A stretch of 64,000 nucleotides of DNA from an uncultured Faecalibacterium sp. (GCA_902463235.1 CABQER010000001.1:62001-126000), one strand, 5' to 3'; counted from the stretch's first letter, positions 14,994 through 24,039 are shown. Program-made: numbers and translations. The notes: a model not told the origin generated them from the sequence alone.

Positions 14994-14999
14994 TTTGCA

Positions 15000-15554
15000 T
15001 CACCCTCCCAGAAGATTTTTCATCATATACCCGGCCATAGCCTGTGCATATGCCTGTTTAGGAACGTCCGCCGCACCATTCTCTTCCAGCAGCTCTTTGA
15101 TGCTGTGTTCGCGTCCTGCGCCGTCAATGGCCCGAACTCTGGTACTGCCGCGATTGACCGTCACCGTTTTCTTATCGCGCGGGTGGATGCCGAACGGAAG
15201 CTGGAAACCTTTCTCAAACACCCAGAGGTGATAGCAGTCGCAGACGTCCACCAGCCGGTCCTGCGTTGGGAACACTTCGACGGCAACTCGCTTCTCGCCG
15301 AACAGGTCGTTCTTAATTTCCATCTTGACGGCCCACGGGATATCCCCGCTGCCGTCACTCCGGCCAACGCCCTCTGCCGCCGTAATCGTGACGTGTTCGA
15401 CCTTGCCCCATTCCGTGCGGAGCAAACGAGACATCACGCTGTACTTCTGGTCTTCGCTGATCCATGCCCGATCCATCTCCCTCATCCAGCCGTGATAAGG
15501 TACTCCCAGCTCTTCAGCTGCCTGTTTCGGGGTAATCGTCTCAATCCACTTCAT
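15000..15554 (-). CDS. DUF7694-like phage protein
   Basis: The 184-residue protein has a strong ribosome site (GGAAAGGAG). The core is basic and beta-rich, with YHLWVFEKGFQLPFGIHPRD, typical of DUF7694, and an N-terminal helical segment TPKQAAEELGVPY. No catalytic residues are obvious. Function unknown. Confidence 0.6.
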   Translation of the reverse strand: MKWIETITPKQAAEELGVPYHGWMREMDRAWISEDQKYSVMSRLLRTEWGKVEHVTITAAEGVGRSDGSGDIPWAVKMEIKNDLFGEKRVAVEVFPTQDRLVDVCDCYHLWVFEKGFQLPFGIHPRDKKTVTVNRGSTRVRAIDGAGREHSIKELLEENGAADVPKQAYAQAMAGYMMKNLLGG

Positions 15555-15558
15555 GTTA

Positions 15559-15999
15559 CTACTCCTTTCCAGTGCTCATGCCCATCAGCTCCGGCGTATC
15601 AACTACATTTCCAACCACCTTTGCGGTCAGAACCAGGCTTGCAAGACCATGCTCGACAAGCTCCTTTCGGTTCTCCGAAAATTCCGCGTAGAAACCAATA
15701 TGGCCTACGCCGTAGTCGATGTATTCGCCGTATCTTACGGCAAAAATCACATCTTTTCCGCATCGATCGTCTTCCAAAATGTCCCCCTCAAAAACAGGTA
15801 CCCCGTTTTCATCCGTCAGAGTTGTGTTCATACCGATCGTAAAAGGCTTGACCAGATGGGCGTATGCCGGCTCTTGCTCGGAGTTGATGTACCAGCCCTC
15901 GCCCGGGCGGCTGTTTTTCACACCTGGGGAGCGAATCAGGAATCCTTCATGCCAAACGCCATCTGCAGACTGCCCGCGAAAAGTTCTATCCTGCATCAT
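15559..15999 (-). CDS. YopX family protein
   Basis: The 146-residue protein has the YopX layout: DRTFRGQSADGVWHEGFLI, GVPVFEGDILEDD, a strand-rich middle, and a C-terminal VVGNVVDTPEL. YopX is an abundant beta-rich phage protein of unknown function. The start overlaps the beta-clamp stop (ATGATG at the junction). Confidence 0.85.
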   Translation of the reverse strand: MMQDRTFRGQSADGVWHEGFLIRSPGVKNSRPGEGWYINSEQEPAYAHLVKPFTIGMNTTLTDENGVPVFEGDILEDDRCGKDVIFAVRYGEYIDYGVGHIGFYAEFSENRKELVEHGLASLVLTAKVVGNVVDTPELMGMSTGKE

Positions 16000-17081
16000 G
16001 CTTCACCCCTTACCTTAACGGGAAGCACCAGCGCTTCATACTGCGGTTCAATCAGCTTTACAGGGGACAGCGGCCCAACTACCCATGCGCTGACTTCGTC
16101 CTCTTCCATCGACTTCAAAGCCTCGCTCAGGAATTCAAGGTTGAAGCCGATTCGCAAGGGGTCTTCCAACTTTCCGCTAAAGGAAAACTCCTCATTCATT
16201 TGCGCGATCGTGCTGCGCATTGATGCTCTGCCGGTGCCGCCGGGCTCCAGGTCCATTACCAGAACGCTCTTTTCTTTTGCGTCTGCAGACCGGGCCAGCT
16301 TGACGCGACCCAGAACGCCCAGCAGTTCTTTTCTGTCAAGCGCAATTCGGGTTCCTTCATTTCTCTGGGCCACAACCTTACCATAGTCCAGAAACGGCTC
16401 CGCAATCAGGCGGGACTTCACCTCGAAATTGCTGTCACTGAAAACAGCCTTTTTCCGGTCACGCACAATTTCCACGCTACCATCCATAGAAAGCGTATCA
16501 ACTGCCTTTGCCGTGGCCGCAGGAAGCGTAAAGCGAAAATCACCATCAGCTGTGCAATTGATTCTGGCAATCGCCATCCGGTATCCATCCAGCGCACAGA
16601 TTTCCAGCACATCCTCGCCTTTCCGAGAGAAGCACAGGCCACGGTGCGCAGGGTGTTTATCGTCCTTCGACACCGCATAGAGGACTTTGGAGATTGCCCA
16701 GCTTAAATCGTTGGCCCCCACGATACACCGCTTTGCATCATTGCCCGGGCCAGAAAACTCCGGGTAGTTCTCTGCCGGCGTTGTGTTCAGGCGTGCCCTG
16801 GCCGTGCCGGATTTCACGGTAAGGATTCCTTTATCGGCCTCGATGCTGATTTCCGGTGCTACCGTGCCGCTGATAAAATCAACACCGCGCGGTGGAACCA
16901 CCACATCCTGCTCAACCGGCTTGGACAGACCAGCACGGACGCTCAGTTCCAGATTGGTGGCGTATGCATTGGAGCCGCTCAACAGGATTCCTGCATCATC
17001 GGTGCCCACCGCCCGAACCTCCGGCACCGCCGTGCGCAACTTGGAAAACAGCGCTCCAAGTTCGCTTCGCTCAAACTTCAT
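15996..17081 (-). CDS. dnaN: Phage DNA polymerase III beta subunit (sliding clamp)
   Basis: The 361-residue protein has three clamp domains, the usual beta-clamp size. Diagnostic segments are NYPEFSGPG, RGLCFS, EICALDGYRMAIARI (domain 2), and the C-terminal SPVKLIEPQYEALVLPVKV, which matches the PxxxxxPxxxxxxxxxR/K ending of DnaN. The clamp would tether polymerases and other proteins to DNA. The ATG at 17081 overlaps the preceding gene. Two proteins of the same operon end with QLSLDGWL and QLSFF, which resemble clamp-binding peptides. Confidence 0.9.
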   Translation of the reverse strand: MKFERSELGALFSKLRTAVPEVRAVGTDDAGILLSGSNAYATNLELSVRAGLSKPVEQDVVVPPRGVDFISGTVAPEISIEADKGILTVKSGTARARLNTTPAENYPEFSGPGNDAKRCIVGANDLSWAISKVLYAVSKDDKHPAHRGLCFSRKGEDVLEICALDGYRMAIARINCTADGDFRFTLPAATAKAVDTLSMDGSVEIVRDRKKAVFSDSNFEVKSRLIAEPFLDYGKVVAQRNEGTRIALDRKELLGVLGRVKLARSADAKEKSVLVMDLEPGGTGRASMRSTIAQMNEEFSFSGKLEDPLRIGFNLEFLSEALKSMEEDEVSAWVVGPLSPVKLIEPQYEALVLPVKVRGEA

Positions 17082-18060
17082 CTTCCTTTTCTCCTTTCTC
17101 AAAGTGCTTCATGCTGAATTTCACATAGCATTCAGGGCACATATAAGCCACCCGCTCCGGGTTATCACCACGCTTTCTGCGCAGGAGCAGGGCGTACATT
17201 TCTTTCATGGGCTGGTATTTGCCACAGACCGTGCAGTGCTCCCACAAACGACTTTTCTGCACATCAGATGGAATTCTCTGAAGGAGGGGCTGCGGCTTCT
17301 CTCGCCGCATACTCTGAACGCCAACCACGTTTTCCATGCTACTTCGCATGAACACCGGCGTTCCAGCTGCATCTGCCGATGTCAGAATATCCTGTATCCA
17401 TCCAGCCTTTGGAATAACCTTTCCGGCATTTTGGCCTGTCTCCGCTCCAATAACTGCCCATTTCAGCTTTCGGAACGTTTTTGTTGCATCGCCTTCAAAC
17501 GGTCCGAGAAGCGGCTCTATGGCTACGAACGTATTATACTTTTCGTTTGCCCACACACTGTCTGACAGAATCGTTGCGGTAGAGCCGTACCAGAAATTGT
17601 TTTTCTGTGGAAGTGCCCCATGGTTTGCAAGGTTCTGATATCTCACCGGGTACTGCGTCAAGAAAATGTACTGGTGCTGGGGTGCCATTTCGGCCGCAGC
17701 GAATACCTGAAGAATCCAATCTTCCGGCACCCACGGACCAAACAAGTCGCCGTCCGTGCATACCATGATGGTTGAGCCCACTTTGACCTTTTGTGGCCAA
17801 TCCATGCGATACTTATGTATCGTGGGCATAAATCCGGTTGGGTTGTTCAGAAAGCGGTTATTTGTGGTTTCCCATGGAGCGTCCAGCTCAAAGAGGTTCG
17901 CTCCGACCTGCTGAACCTTCGGACGTTCTGCAAGATTTCGTCTCCAGTCGCTGGCAAAGCGTAAAGCGCTCTTTTTTGCGTAGCAATATCGGCAGTCTTT
18001 CAGACATCCTGTTACAGGATTCCATGCGTAATCCGCCAATTCGTTTTTTGTTCTGTTCAC
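17071..18060 (-). CDS. DUF5131 (phage Gp37/Gp68) protein, radical-SAM-like
   Basis: The 329-residue protein has WNPVTGCLKDCRYCYAKK, a CxxxCxYCYA cluster like that of radical SAM enzymes, then MVCTDGDLFGPWVPEDWI, IFLTQYP and WAVIGAETG, all DUF5131 hallmarks. The C-terminal part has a zinc-like site (CTVCGKY, CPEC). The start is a GTG at 18060 overlapping the previous stop. Members are common in phages; the substrate is not established. Confidence 0.88.
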   Translation of the reverse strand: MNRTKNELADYAWNPVTGCLKDCRYCYAKKSALRFASDWRRNLAERPKVQQVGANLFELDAPWETTNNRFLNNPTGFMPTIHKYRMDWPQKVKVGSTIMVCTDGDLFGPWVPEDWILQVFAAAEMAPQHQYIFLTQYPVRYQNLANHGALPQKNNFWYGSTATILSDSVWANEKYNTFVAIEPLLGPFEGDATKTFRKLKWAVIGAETGQNAGKVIPKAGWIQDILTSADAAGTPVFMRSSMENVVGVQSMRREKPQPLLQRIPSDVQKSRLWEHCTVCGKYQPMKEMYALLLRRKRGDNPERVAYMCPECYVKFSMKHFEKGEKEDEV

Positions 18061-18257
18061 CGATAGATCCTCCCCGACTGGCTGTCGATCAGGACAATGC
18101 GCTCTGCAATCTCAAACCCTGCGGCATCTGCCACATACCGCAGAACGTGAATAAGATCATGCACCCGTTTCTCGTCCTTCTGGATGTTATTTTCGGCACG
18201 CGCCCGGGTGGGGTCCGGCGCACCGCTGGGGTTGTGTCCTTTGCGGGTATCAGGCAT
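18057..18257 (-). CDS. Small hypothetical protein
   Basis: The 66-residue protein has a charged N-terminus and a helix-strand C-terminus (LIHVLRYVADAAGFEIAER, then VLIDSQSGRIYR). It overlaps both neighbours by a few bases. No family recognised. Confidence 0.5.
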   Translation of the reverse strand: MPDTRKGHNPSGAPDPTRARAENNIQKDEKRVHDLIHVLRYVADAAGFEIAERIVLIDSQSGRIYR

Positions 18258-18444
18258 TGCTATCCCCCTTGTCCAGAATCATATAGTACTCGTACTGGGT
18301 GCCCGGGTTGGCGTTTGGACGGCGGCGCACGATGTCAACCCGATACCCCGCTTTCAAGAGCAGCCGTCCCAACTCTAAGCGTTCATCTTCCGAGAGTCCT
18401 TTTGCCTTAGACGGCGCAAGGGAAAGTTCGATTTTAGCCAACAC
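18250..18444 (-). CDS. Small hypothetical protein
   Basis: The 64-residue protein begins at a GTG at 18444 that overlaps the pcfJ-like stop. It contains GLSEDERLELGRLLLKAGYR, a helical segment, then strands ending YYMILDKGD. It is coupled to the next gene by an 8-bp overlap. Function unknown. Confidence 0.5.
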   Translation of the reverse strand: MLAKIELSLAPSKAKGLSEDERLELGRLLLKAGYRVDIVRRRPNANPGTQYEYYMILDKGDSNA

Positions 18445-20629
18445 GCTTTTCCACCTCCATCAGGTCGTGCATCAGCTCGTCAACCAGCAACTTACCGGCA
18501 TTCGCGCCTGTGCGAATAATGTTTCCATTTTCCTTTAGCTCTGCAAACTCCTGTGCACGGATTTCTTTGGACTGCTTTGCAAAAGAAATTTCCGATGCTG
18601 TCATGCGCCCCTGCACCACCTGCTGCCATTCCTCGATGAATGGCTTGGCATCTTCCAGATCTGCATACTGGTCGTTGTTATAGCTGCGTTTCTGCCGAAC
18701 TGTACCGCCCGGCTCCACCTCCAAGGTGTACCACGGCGTATTGGGGTCAGACTTCTTTCGCAGGAAGAAAATGTAGCTTTCCCGAACAGAAATACGCTCA
18801 AAGTATCTGGTTCCACGCTGGATGCAGTGGTCAAGGAACTTGCTCTCCTGCAAAATGTCCTTTGCGCCCTCTGGCACCCGGATAATGTACTCCGCTCCAT
18901 CGTACTCGTAGATTTTGCGGATCTTCTTGTAGATGTTTTCGATATGGAACTGCTTTTCCAGCTGTTCCGCTTCCTTTTCGATAGAGCGTTTTGCACCTTT
19001 CATGACTTCCATCCGGTGCCGCTTATTGCGCTCCAGCACAAGATCATCATGCCGGCGCTTCAAGTCGAGCGGGAACATCACGCTTTCAAGCTGCATATTC
19101 ATCCCCACTTTTTCGGCCATGTCAAGGTAGTCCGACCAGTCCTGCGCAACTCTAAGTGCGATATGACCATCGTATTTCCCGGTAACGCGCCTAGTCTGCT
19201 GGCGAAGGTACTTCAAACTACGTGTCATGCCGTATTTCTGCAAGGTCTTGGCCATTCCTGAGAGATTTCGGATGTTAGCCGTCATCTTCATGTTCTTGTC
19301 ATTGATCGCAAGGCCGGCTTCTTTCCACCTCAGCGCATCATCCACCTCGCGGAACGACTTTTTGCTTCGTGCTACCACAGCCAGCTCCTGACGATTTAAG
19401 CCAAACACGCCGAAATAGGTCTTTGCTCGAAGATTGATGCGGGTGCTGTGTTCATATTCGTCGTATACCTGAGAGCACAGCGCATCAGCCCAGCCCGTTT
19501 TTACAAGGCTTTCGGCCATCGGATACCGATTCACGATTTCCCACTGACGAACCTCCCATGGAAAATTGAGATGATTGTCGTACTGGTACATCCATTCAGA
19601 TTTCAGCACTTTCCGAACATCACTCTCAAATTGGTCAGTATGGGATGCCAATGTATACGGCTGATACGGACCAGAGGGGGCCGTCAGCATTGCGGATAGC
19701 TTCGGGCGCTGGCACATAATATATTCCTCTTTTTCACTCCAGCTGCGTTTCCACTGCTTGATGGTCTTTCCGTCCGTCCACCATATCCCCCGGCCATGAA
19801 ATTCCAGTTCTGCCCGATGATTGCTGAAATCGAAATACACCAGATAGCGGCGAATCCAGACTCCATCCCCCTGCGGCTTGCTCCAAAGGAATGTCCTTGC
19901 GGCCCATAACCTTTTGACCGAATAGCGGGTATTGCGAACCTGCATTTTCTCCCCGCAGCACTCGCACGTCGCTGTGCTCTTGTGTTTGAGCAGTTCCGAC
20001 AGCGTATATTCACCACCGCAGCTATCGCACCTTGCCCGCTGAATCGAGATTTTCTTCTCAACGCCGCCGGGTTCGATTACGTTCTGTTTATCATTGGTGA
20101 CCCAGAGAAAGCCCGCATCACTGCACACTTTCAAAACTTGTTTACTGAGATCTTCCGGCGGCTCCGGCAGATTCTCAAAGAGCTTCTTGGTCTCAGCCGC
20201 CTGTCGTGCGTTGCGCTCTTCGCGCTTCTTCCTGGCATGAGCCGACAGTGCATCTTCTACAATGCCAATCAGATATCCCGGTCTGCAGTCATCAAAATAG
20301 TTCTGCAGGAGTTCCGATTCTCCTTTTGTGGCCGGCACTTCGGTCCTCCATGTCAAGCACTGGCAGGGCTTGACCTCAATTTGACGCGGCGAAAGCTCGC
20401 CTTTAGTCGGGTTCTCGTTCCCGCGAAGCTCCCCCGTCCAGTAATCCCCGAAAAAGCGCCACACGACCAGCGGCTTTTCCTTTTTGTCCCAGACGGCCAC
20501 CGTCAGCACCTTTCCCTCGATGTAGCGACCCACGCCCTGCCCCTCGGCAACTGACATACACAGCGCCGCATCCAACTCTGGCCGCTTCGGCTCCGGCGCA
20601 TAAAGTTTCAATTCTTCAGCCTTTTTCAT
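18434..20629 (-). CDS. PcfJ-like protein
   Basis: The 731-residue protein has the PcfJ family pattern. An N-terminal region carries CDSCGGEYTLSELLKHKSTA with CECCG, a zinc ribbon. The C-terminal core has YLDMAEKVGMNM, LDLKRRHDDLV, PEGAKDILQESKFLDHCI and SYIFFLRKKSDPNTPWYTLE. PcfJ was named in conjugative plasmids and is common in phages and plasmids, next to PcfK-like genes as here. Its role is not known; the repeated pairing suggests a joint function. Confidence 0.88.
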   Translation of the reverse strand: MKKAEELKLYAPEPKRPELDAALCMSVAEGQGVGRYIEGKVLTVAVWDKKEKPLVVWRFFGDYWTGELRGNENPTKGELSPRQIEVKPCQCLTWRTEVPATKGESELLQNYFDDCRPGYLIGIVEDALSAHARKKREERNARQAAETKKLFENLPEPPEDLSKQVLKVCSDAGFLWVTNDKQNVIEPGGVEKKISIQRARCDSCGGEYTLSELLKHKSTATCECCGEKMQVRNTRYSVKRLWAARTFLWSKPQGDGVWIRRYLVYFDFSNHRAELEFHGRGIWWTDGKTIKQWKRSWSEKEEYIMCQRPKLSAMLTAPSGPYQPYTLASHTDQFESDVRKVLKSEWMYQYDNHLNFPWEVRQWEIVNRYPMAESLVKTGWADALCSQVYDEYEHSTRINLRAKTYFGVFGLNRQELAVVARSKKSFREVDDALRWKEAGLAINDKNMKMTANIRNLSGMAKTLQKYGMTRSLKYLRQQTRRVTGKYDGHIALRVAQDWSDYLDMAEKVGMNMQLESVMFPLDLKRRHDDLVLERNKRHRMEVMKGAKRSIEKEAEQLEKQFHIENIYKKIRKIYEYDGAEYIIRVPEGAKDILQESKFLDHCIQRGTRYFERISVRESYIFFLRKKSDPNTPWYTLEVEPGGTVRQKRSYNNDQYADLEDAKPFIEEWQQVVQGRMTASEISFAKQSKEIRAQEFAELKENGNIIRTGANAGKLLVDELMHDLMEVEKRVG

Positions 20630-21155
20630 CGTGTGCCGCCTCCAAACTCTCCGACGTGTAATTTTTCCCGGGCAAAACCTTCACTCCATCGACCTGTTGA
20701 GCAATGCAAGTAAATTCGTTTTCTTCCCGGACGATGAAGCAGAGCCACTCGCCACGTGCACCAGCCAGTTCCTTGCCCTGACCATACGCGATGTGGAACG
20801 GTCTCTTGAAGCAATCTTCGAATTTTTCTGCCGGATGCTCAAACACATAATTTGCGTGCATAAGAAGGAACTCGTCTTCTTTCAGCCTGCGAAGCGGTAC
20901 AATTTCGGTACAGCTACTCCGCGTCCGGTAGTCATCCTCATCGATATCACCGCCAGCTGCGATGGCCCAGAACTCGTTTTTCCCGTCCCAAGCATACCAG
21001 TTAAGGCAGTCCAGCGGATCCAGGCAGTAATGGAAGCCCGTATTGGCGCATTTTGCCTTTTCGGTCTTGCTCACTTCGCCCGGCTGGTACTGATAGCTGC
21101 CATCGCCGAGCGTAGCAATCAGCCCCGGCTTGAATCCTTTGAATCCTAAAATCAT
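20616..21155 (-). CDS. Phage protein with C-GFHYC-DPLDCLNWY motif (DUF7666-like)
   Basis: The 179-residue protein has the conserved block CANTGFHYCLDPLDCLNWYA, then FWAIAAGGDIDEDDYRT, found in phage proteins grouped as DUF7666. The start ATG at 21155 overlaps the preceding stop as TGATG; the longer GTG start at 21164 is less likely. It overlaps the pcfJ-like gene by 14 bp. Function unknown. Confidence 0.6.
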   Translation of the reverse strand: MILGFKGFKPGLIATLGDGSYQYQPGEVSKTEKAKCANTGFHYCLDPLDCLNWYAWDGKNEFWAIAAGGDIDEDDYRTRSSCTEIVPLRRLKEDEFLLMHANYVFEHPAEKFEDCFKRPFHIAYGQGKELAGARGEWLCFIVREENEFTCIAQQVDGVKVLPGKNYTSESLEAAHDEKG

Positions 21156-21703
21156 CAGAGCCACCCATCCAAGGAAAGCTGCATATCGTCTTCCGCAGGC
21201 GTTTCCTTCTTCTTTTTTGCCGGCTTTTTCGCATCCGTTTTCTTTTCTGCTTTGGACGCAGGCTTGGTTGTGTAAGCTGGTGCCGCCTGCTTCGGAACAT
21301 TGGGGGATGCATCTTCCGGTTTGACGGTGGCCGGAGCCTGCATCTCAGCTTCCGTAGGCGGTGCGCCAGTCAGTTTGATGTTCATGCTGAACGAAACCTC
21401 GGCATTCGGAAAGTAAAACTGCACGGCGCGGCGGTAGGTTTCGAGGTCGGACAGAACTTCGCCTGCGTTGTTGACAACAGCGGCGCAACATTCGGAGAAC
21501 GTGCGCTGCGTGTTGCAGACGACCTCTGCGAACCGCGGCTCCTGGTCTACAAAGCCAAGCAGTGTCCGCAGAACATAACTCTGCACGCTCTTTGCGGCAC
21601 GACCGCCCTTGAACAGCTTGTCCTCAGCTTCCAGCTTTGCTTTTGCTTTAGCTCGCCAATCGACGAACTCAACTGTGGTTGTGGTGTGTGTGGTGGAATC
21701 CAT
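21155..21703 (-). CDS. PcfK-like / AcrIIA9 family protein with a C-terminal clamp-like peptide
   Basis: The 182-residue protein has the PcfK-like core: WRAKAKAKLEAEDKLFKGGR, FVDQEPRFAEVV, TFSECCAAVV and LSDLETYRRAVQFYFPNAEV, residues 16 to about 112. Members of this family include the Cas9 inhibitor AcrIIA9. After a Lys/Ala/Pro-rich linker the protein ends DDMQLSLDGWL, close to the QL(S/D)LF peptide that binds beta clamps. It is in one operon with PcfJ-like and methylase-like genes. Family: good. Anti-CRISPR activity: inferred only. Confidence 0.82.
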   Translation of the reverse strand: MDSTTHTTTTVEFVDWRAKAKAKLEAEDKLFKGGRAAKSVQSYVLRTLLGFVDQEPRFAEVVCNTQRTFSECCAAVVNNAGEVLSDLETYRRAVQFYFPNAEVSFSMNIKLTGAPPTEAEMQAPATVKPEDASPNVPKQAAPAYTTKPASKAEKKTDAKKPAKKKKETPAEDDMQLSLDGWL

Positions 21704-21715
21704 ATTGTCCTCCTA

Positions 21716-22660
21716 TCAGAAAAAGCTAAGTTGCCCACCCTTGCCCTCGGAGAACACCGGTTCCTGTTCCGGCGCTCTTTGCGGCTTTTTGGCGGCTTTT
21801 GGCTTTTCCGTGTTCTTTGGTTTCTCGAGTTTTTTAGGGGCTTCAGGGGATTTTTGTGGTTCAGATTTTGGCGCATCTGCAACACGCTCTTTCCTTATCG
21901 GTTGAGTGACCAGTTCCATCTGCGCCATAAAGATTCGATATTGCCAAACCGGGATCCTGAGCATCGGCGTATACCAGACGTTTCCTTTGTCAACTGGAAG
22001 CAGCCCCCTTTTGTCATAAGACACAGACGGGCTTGCAAGCGTATCACCGATGACGACATACCCCGGCATTCCAAGCAGACTCATTTGCAGATAGCACATC
22101 ATGCCCACGATGTAGTCAATGTCCTGCGCCACAAACAGCACATTCGTCTGATAATTGATGCCTTTCTTTCTGCATTCGTTTGCGAACGCCACCAGCAAGG
22201 CCCCAGCGCCGCAGGTCGGATCACAGACCGCAACCCATCCCCTATCTCCGATTTTCTGCTGGAATTCTTCTGTCGGGGTTGTCACAGCGGACATGACTTC
22301 GCAAATGTGATATGGCGTAAAGAATTGTCCCGAATGGTCGTTTCCAAGCCCCAAGCACATATACAACTCGCCAAGGAAGTCCTGTTCCGGGTTGTCCTCT
22401 AGTGCCACGACCAACAAGGCCAGCATTTCCGTAAATGCTTCCATTTCCGGCCGCGTGTATTTTCCTGCGATTGATAAGTACTGCTTCTCGCGTTCGTCAA
22501 AGTGGCTCTGATCTGTCGCATTGGACACCGCAATAGCACTCATGGTGATCCAATCGCTCCAGACCTGCCAGCGTGACCGACCATTGCTCGAAAACACTTC
22601 AAACTTTTTTACAAGTTCCTTCTGTGCTTCACCCCGGACATGGCGAACATCACTCCCCAT
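21716..22660 (-). CDS. N6-adenine DNA methylase-like protein lacking the NPPY motif
   Basis: The 314-residue protein resembles the methylase (M) part of type I systems: HSGQFFTPYHICEVM, CDPTCGAGALL (SAM motif I), VAQDIDYIVGMM and VIGDTL. After GDTL, where NPPY/F should follow, there is SPSVSYDKRGLLPVDK and no catalytic motif. The C-terminal third is a Lys/Pro linker ending GGQLSFF, similar to a clamp-binding peptide. It may bind SAM or DNA without methylating, or use a different motif. The ATG at 22660 overlaps the upstream gene. Confidence 0.75.
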   Translation of the reverse strand: MGSDVRHVRGEAQKELVKKFEVFSSNGRSRWQVWSDWITMSAIAVSNATDQSHFDEREKQYLSIAGKYTRPEMEAFTEMLALLVVALEDNPEQDFLGELYMCLGLGNDHSGQFFTPYHICEVMSAVTTPTEEFQQKIGDRGWVAVCDPTCGAGALLVAFANECRKKGINYQTNVLFVAQDIDYIVGMMCYLQMSLLGMPGYVVIGDTLASPSVSYDKRGLLPVDKGNVWYTPMLRIPVWQYRIFMAQMELVTQPIRKERVADAPKSEPQKSPEAPKKLEKPKNTEKPKAAKKPQRAPEQEPVFSEGKGGQLSFF

Positions 22661-23381
22661 TGGAATCGCCCCCTTTGCCCTGCGGAACATCCTGTTTTTT
22701 GAACGGTCTTCTCTTTATTCGTCCAAGGCTGTCAGTAAGACTTAGAATGTTGTTTCCGCTCGGCGTTTCTCGGTCAACCCGATTTCCTTTATTTTTGATG
22801 TGAGTTTTTTCCCACTCTGCAAACGTTGTAACGTGCTGCGCCGCTGCCTGATCGAGTAGGCGCTTAGCATAGCACCATGGGTGCTTCGCTTGGTGGCGCA
22901 TCGCTTCTTCCAGCGTAGCAACCACCAAAGCATCTTCCACCCCGGTTTCTCGCAAATCCCGAAATTCTGCTGCCATGTAGGGCGTAAGCATCCTGTCGCA
23001 TCCAGCCCAGACCCAGTAGCTTTCTGGGGTGTCATCAGGCGGGCCGGTTGATTTTTCTGTGTTTTCCTCAGTTGTGGATTCTTCAAAACCCATTCGGTTT
23101 TCTGGGTTTTCCTGATTTTCTTTTGATTTGCGAGGCCTGCCACCTCTGGCACCGTTTGCCCTATTGGCAGCGGCCTGACGCTCGTATGCTTCATTGGAAG
23201 CATCGATTTTGGCTTTTATCGCTGCCCAAACAAAGCGCTCATTCCCCAGAAACTTCGGTTCTGAACCAGTTTCCTTGTAATCCATCATAGCCCATAGAAT
23301 TCGGCCCCGTTCCGCTTCATTGAACGGTTCTAGCAATGCTCTGTAATCCTTCACCCACAGTTTTATGTAATCATTCGCCAC
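22650..23381 (-). CDS. DUF6291-type replication initiator-like protein
   Basis: The 243-residue protein starts VANDYIKLWVKDYRALLEPF and continues EAERGRILWAMMDYKETGSEP, the DUF6291 winged-helix type. A basic hinge (ARGGRPRKSKENQENPEN) follows, then a C-terminal domain with YAKRLLDQAAAQHVTTFAEW that resembles DnaD-like ends. The start is a GTG at 23381 overlapping the previous stop. It probably recruits the host replicative helicase; this role is inferred. Confidence 0.7.
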   Translation of the reverse strand: MANDYIKLWVKDYRALLEPFNEAERGRILWAMMDYKETGSEPKFLGNERFVWAAIKAKIDASNEAYERQAAANRANGARGGRPRKSKENQENPENRMGFEESTTEENTEKSTGPPDDTPESYWVWAGCDRMLTPYMAAEFRDLRETGVEDALVVATLEEAMRHQAKHPWCYAKRLLDQAAAQHVTTFAEWEKTHIKNKGNRVDRETPSGNNILSLTDSLGRIKRRPFKKQDVPQGKGGDSNGE

Positions 23382-24039
23382 GCTCCACCTCCCCTTTCGG
23401 TTTTTGATTGAGCGAAAGCACTTTACATAGATGCCGATCCAGCTTGATGCCATAGATATGGTAATCAGCAAACAGGGCTTTTTCTCTGCGGTGCGCTTCT
23501 TCATGGTGCCGCCGACAAAGGGCTATCGCGTTCAGCCCGACATGGACGATAGCTTCTCTATCTCGCCCCATGCCCACGCGGTCAACATGGTGCACCTCTG
23601 CAGGCTGGTTGCAAATTGCACACCGGCGATTTTCAAGGCAGAGATACAGGTACTTGCCAATATCGTCCGTCTGGGTGAGCAGGCTGTCCTTTGTGGGCAC
23701 CCCCCAATGGAAGCAAAACTGAATCAGATATGTAATAAACTCTCGGGCCGTGGTCATATCGCAATTCGAGAGGGAGAACCACTCCCGCAGGCAGCGGGAG
23801 CAGAAATCCCATTCCAGATAAAGCCGAAGCTCTTCCGGCTCCTGCCCTGACCACAAAGAAATGTCTCGGATAATAGCGAAAATCTTGCGGCGCTGGTCTG
23901 CGGAAATGGTTCGCCCATCATCCAGACGGACTTCTACCCGCCGGGGGCGCTTCTGCGCCAGAAACCGGCTGATGTCTACGTCGGGTTTCAGGACGAGCTT
24001 TCCGTTCTCCAGCTTCTCAATTTTCGCTGTCACAATCAT
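23371..24039 (-). CDS. Putative HNHc nuclease (HNHc_6 type)
   Basis: The 222-residue protein has an N-terminal region with ISADQRRKIFAIIRDISLWSG and WFSLSNCDMTTAREFI, then a C-terminal zinc-HNH: CAICNQPAEVHHVDRVGMG, NAIALCRRHHEEAHR. This combination is the phage HNHc_6 family, often placed beside recombination genes. The first in-frame ATG fitting the family is at 24039. It probably acts on DNA in recombination or end processing. Confidence 0.85.
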   Translation of the reverse strand: MIVTAKIEKLENGKLVLKPDVDISRFLAQKRPRRVEVRLDDGRTISADQRRKIFAIIRDISLWSGQEPEELRLYLEWDFCSRCLREWFSLSNCDMTTAREFITYLIQFCFHWGVPTKDSLLTQTDDIGKYLYLCLENRRCAICNQPAEVHHVDRVGMGRDREAIVHVGLNAIALCRRHHEEAHRREKALFADYHIYGIKLDRHLCKVLSLNQKPKGEVERGE

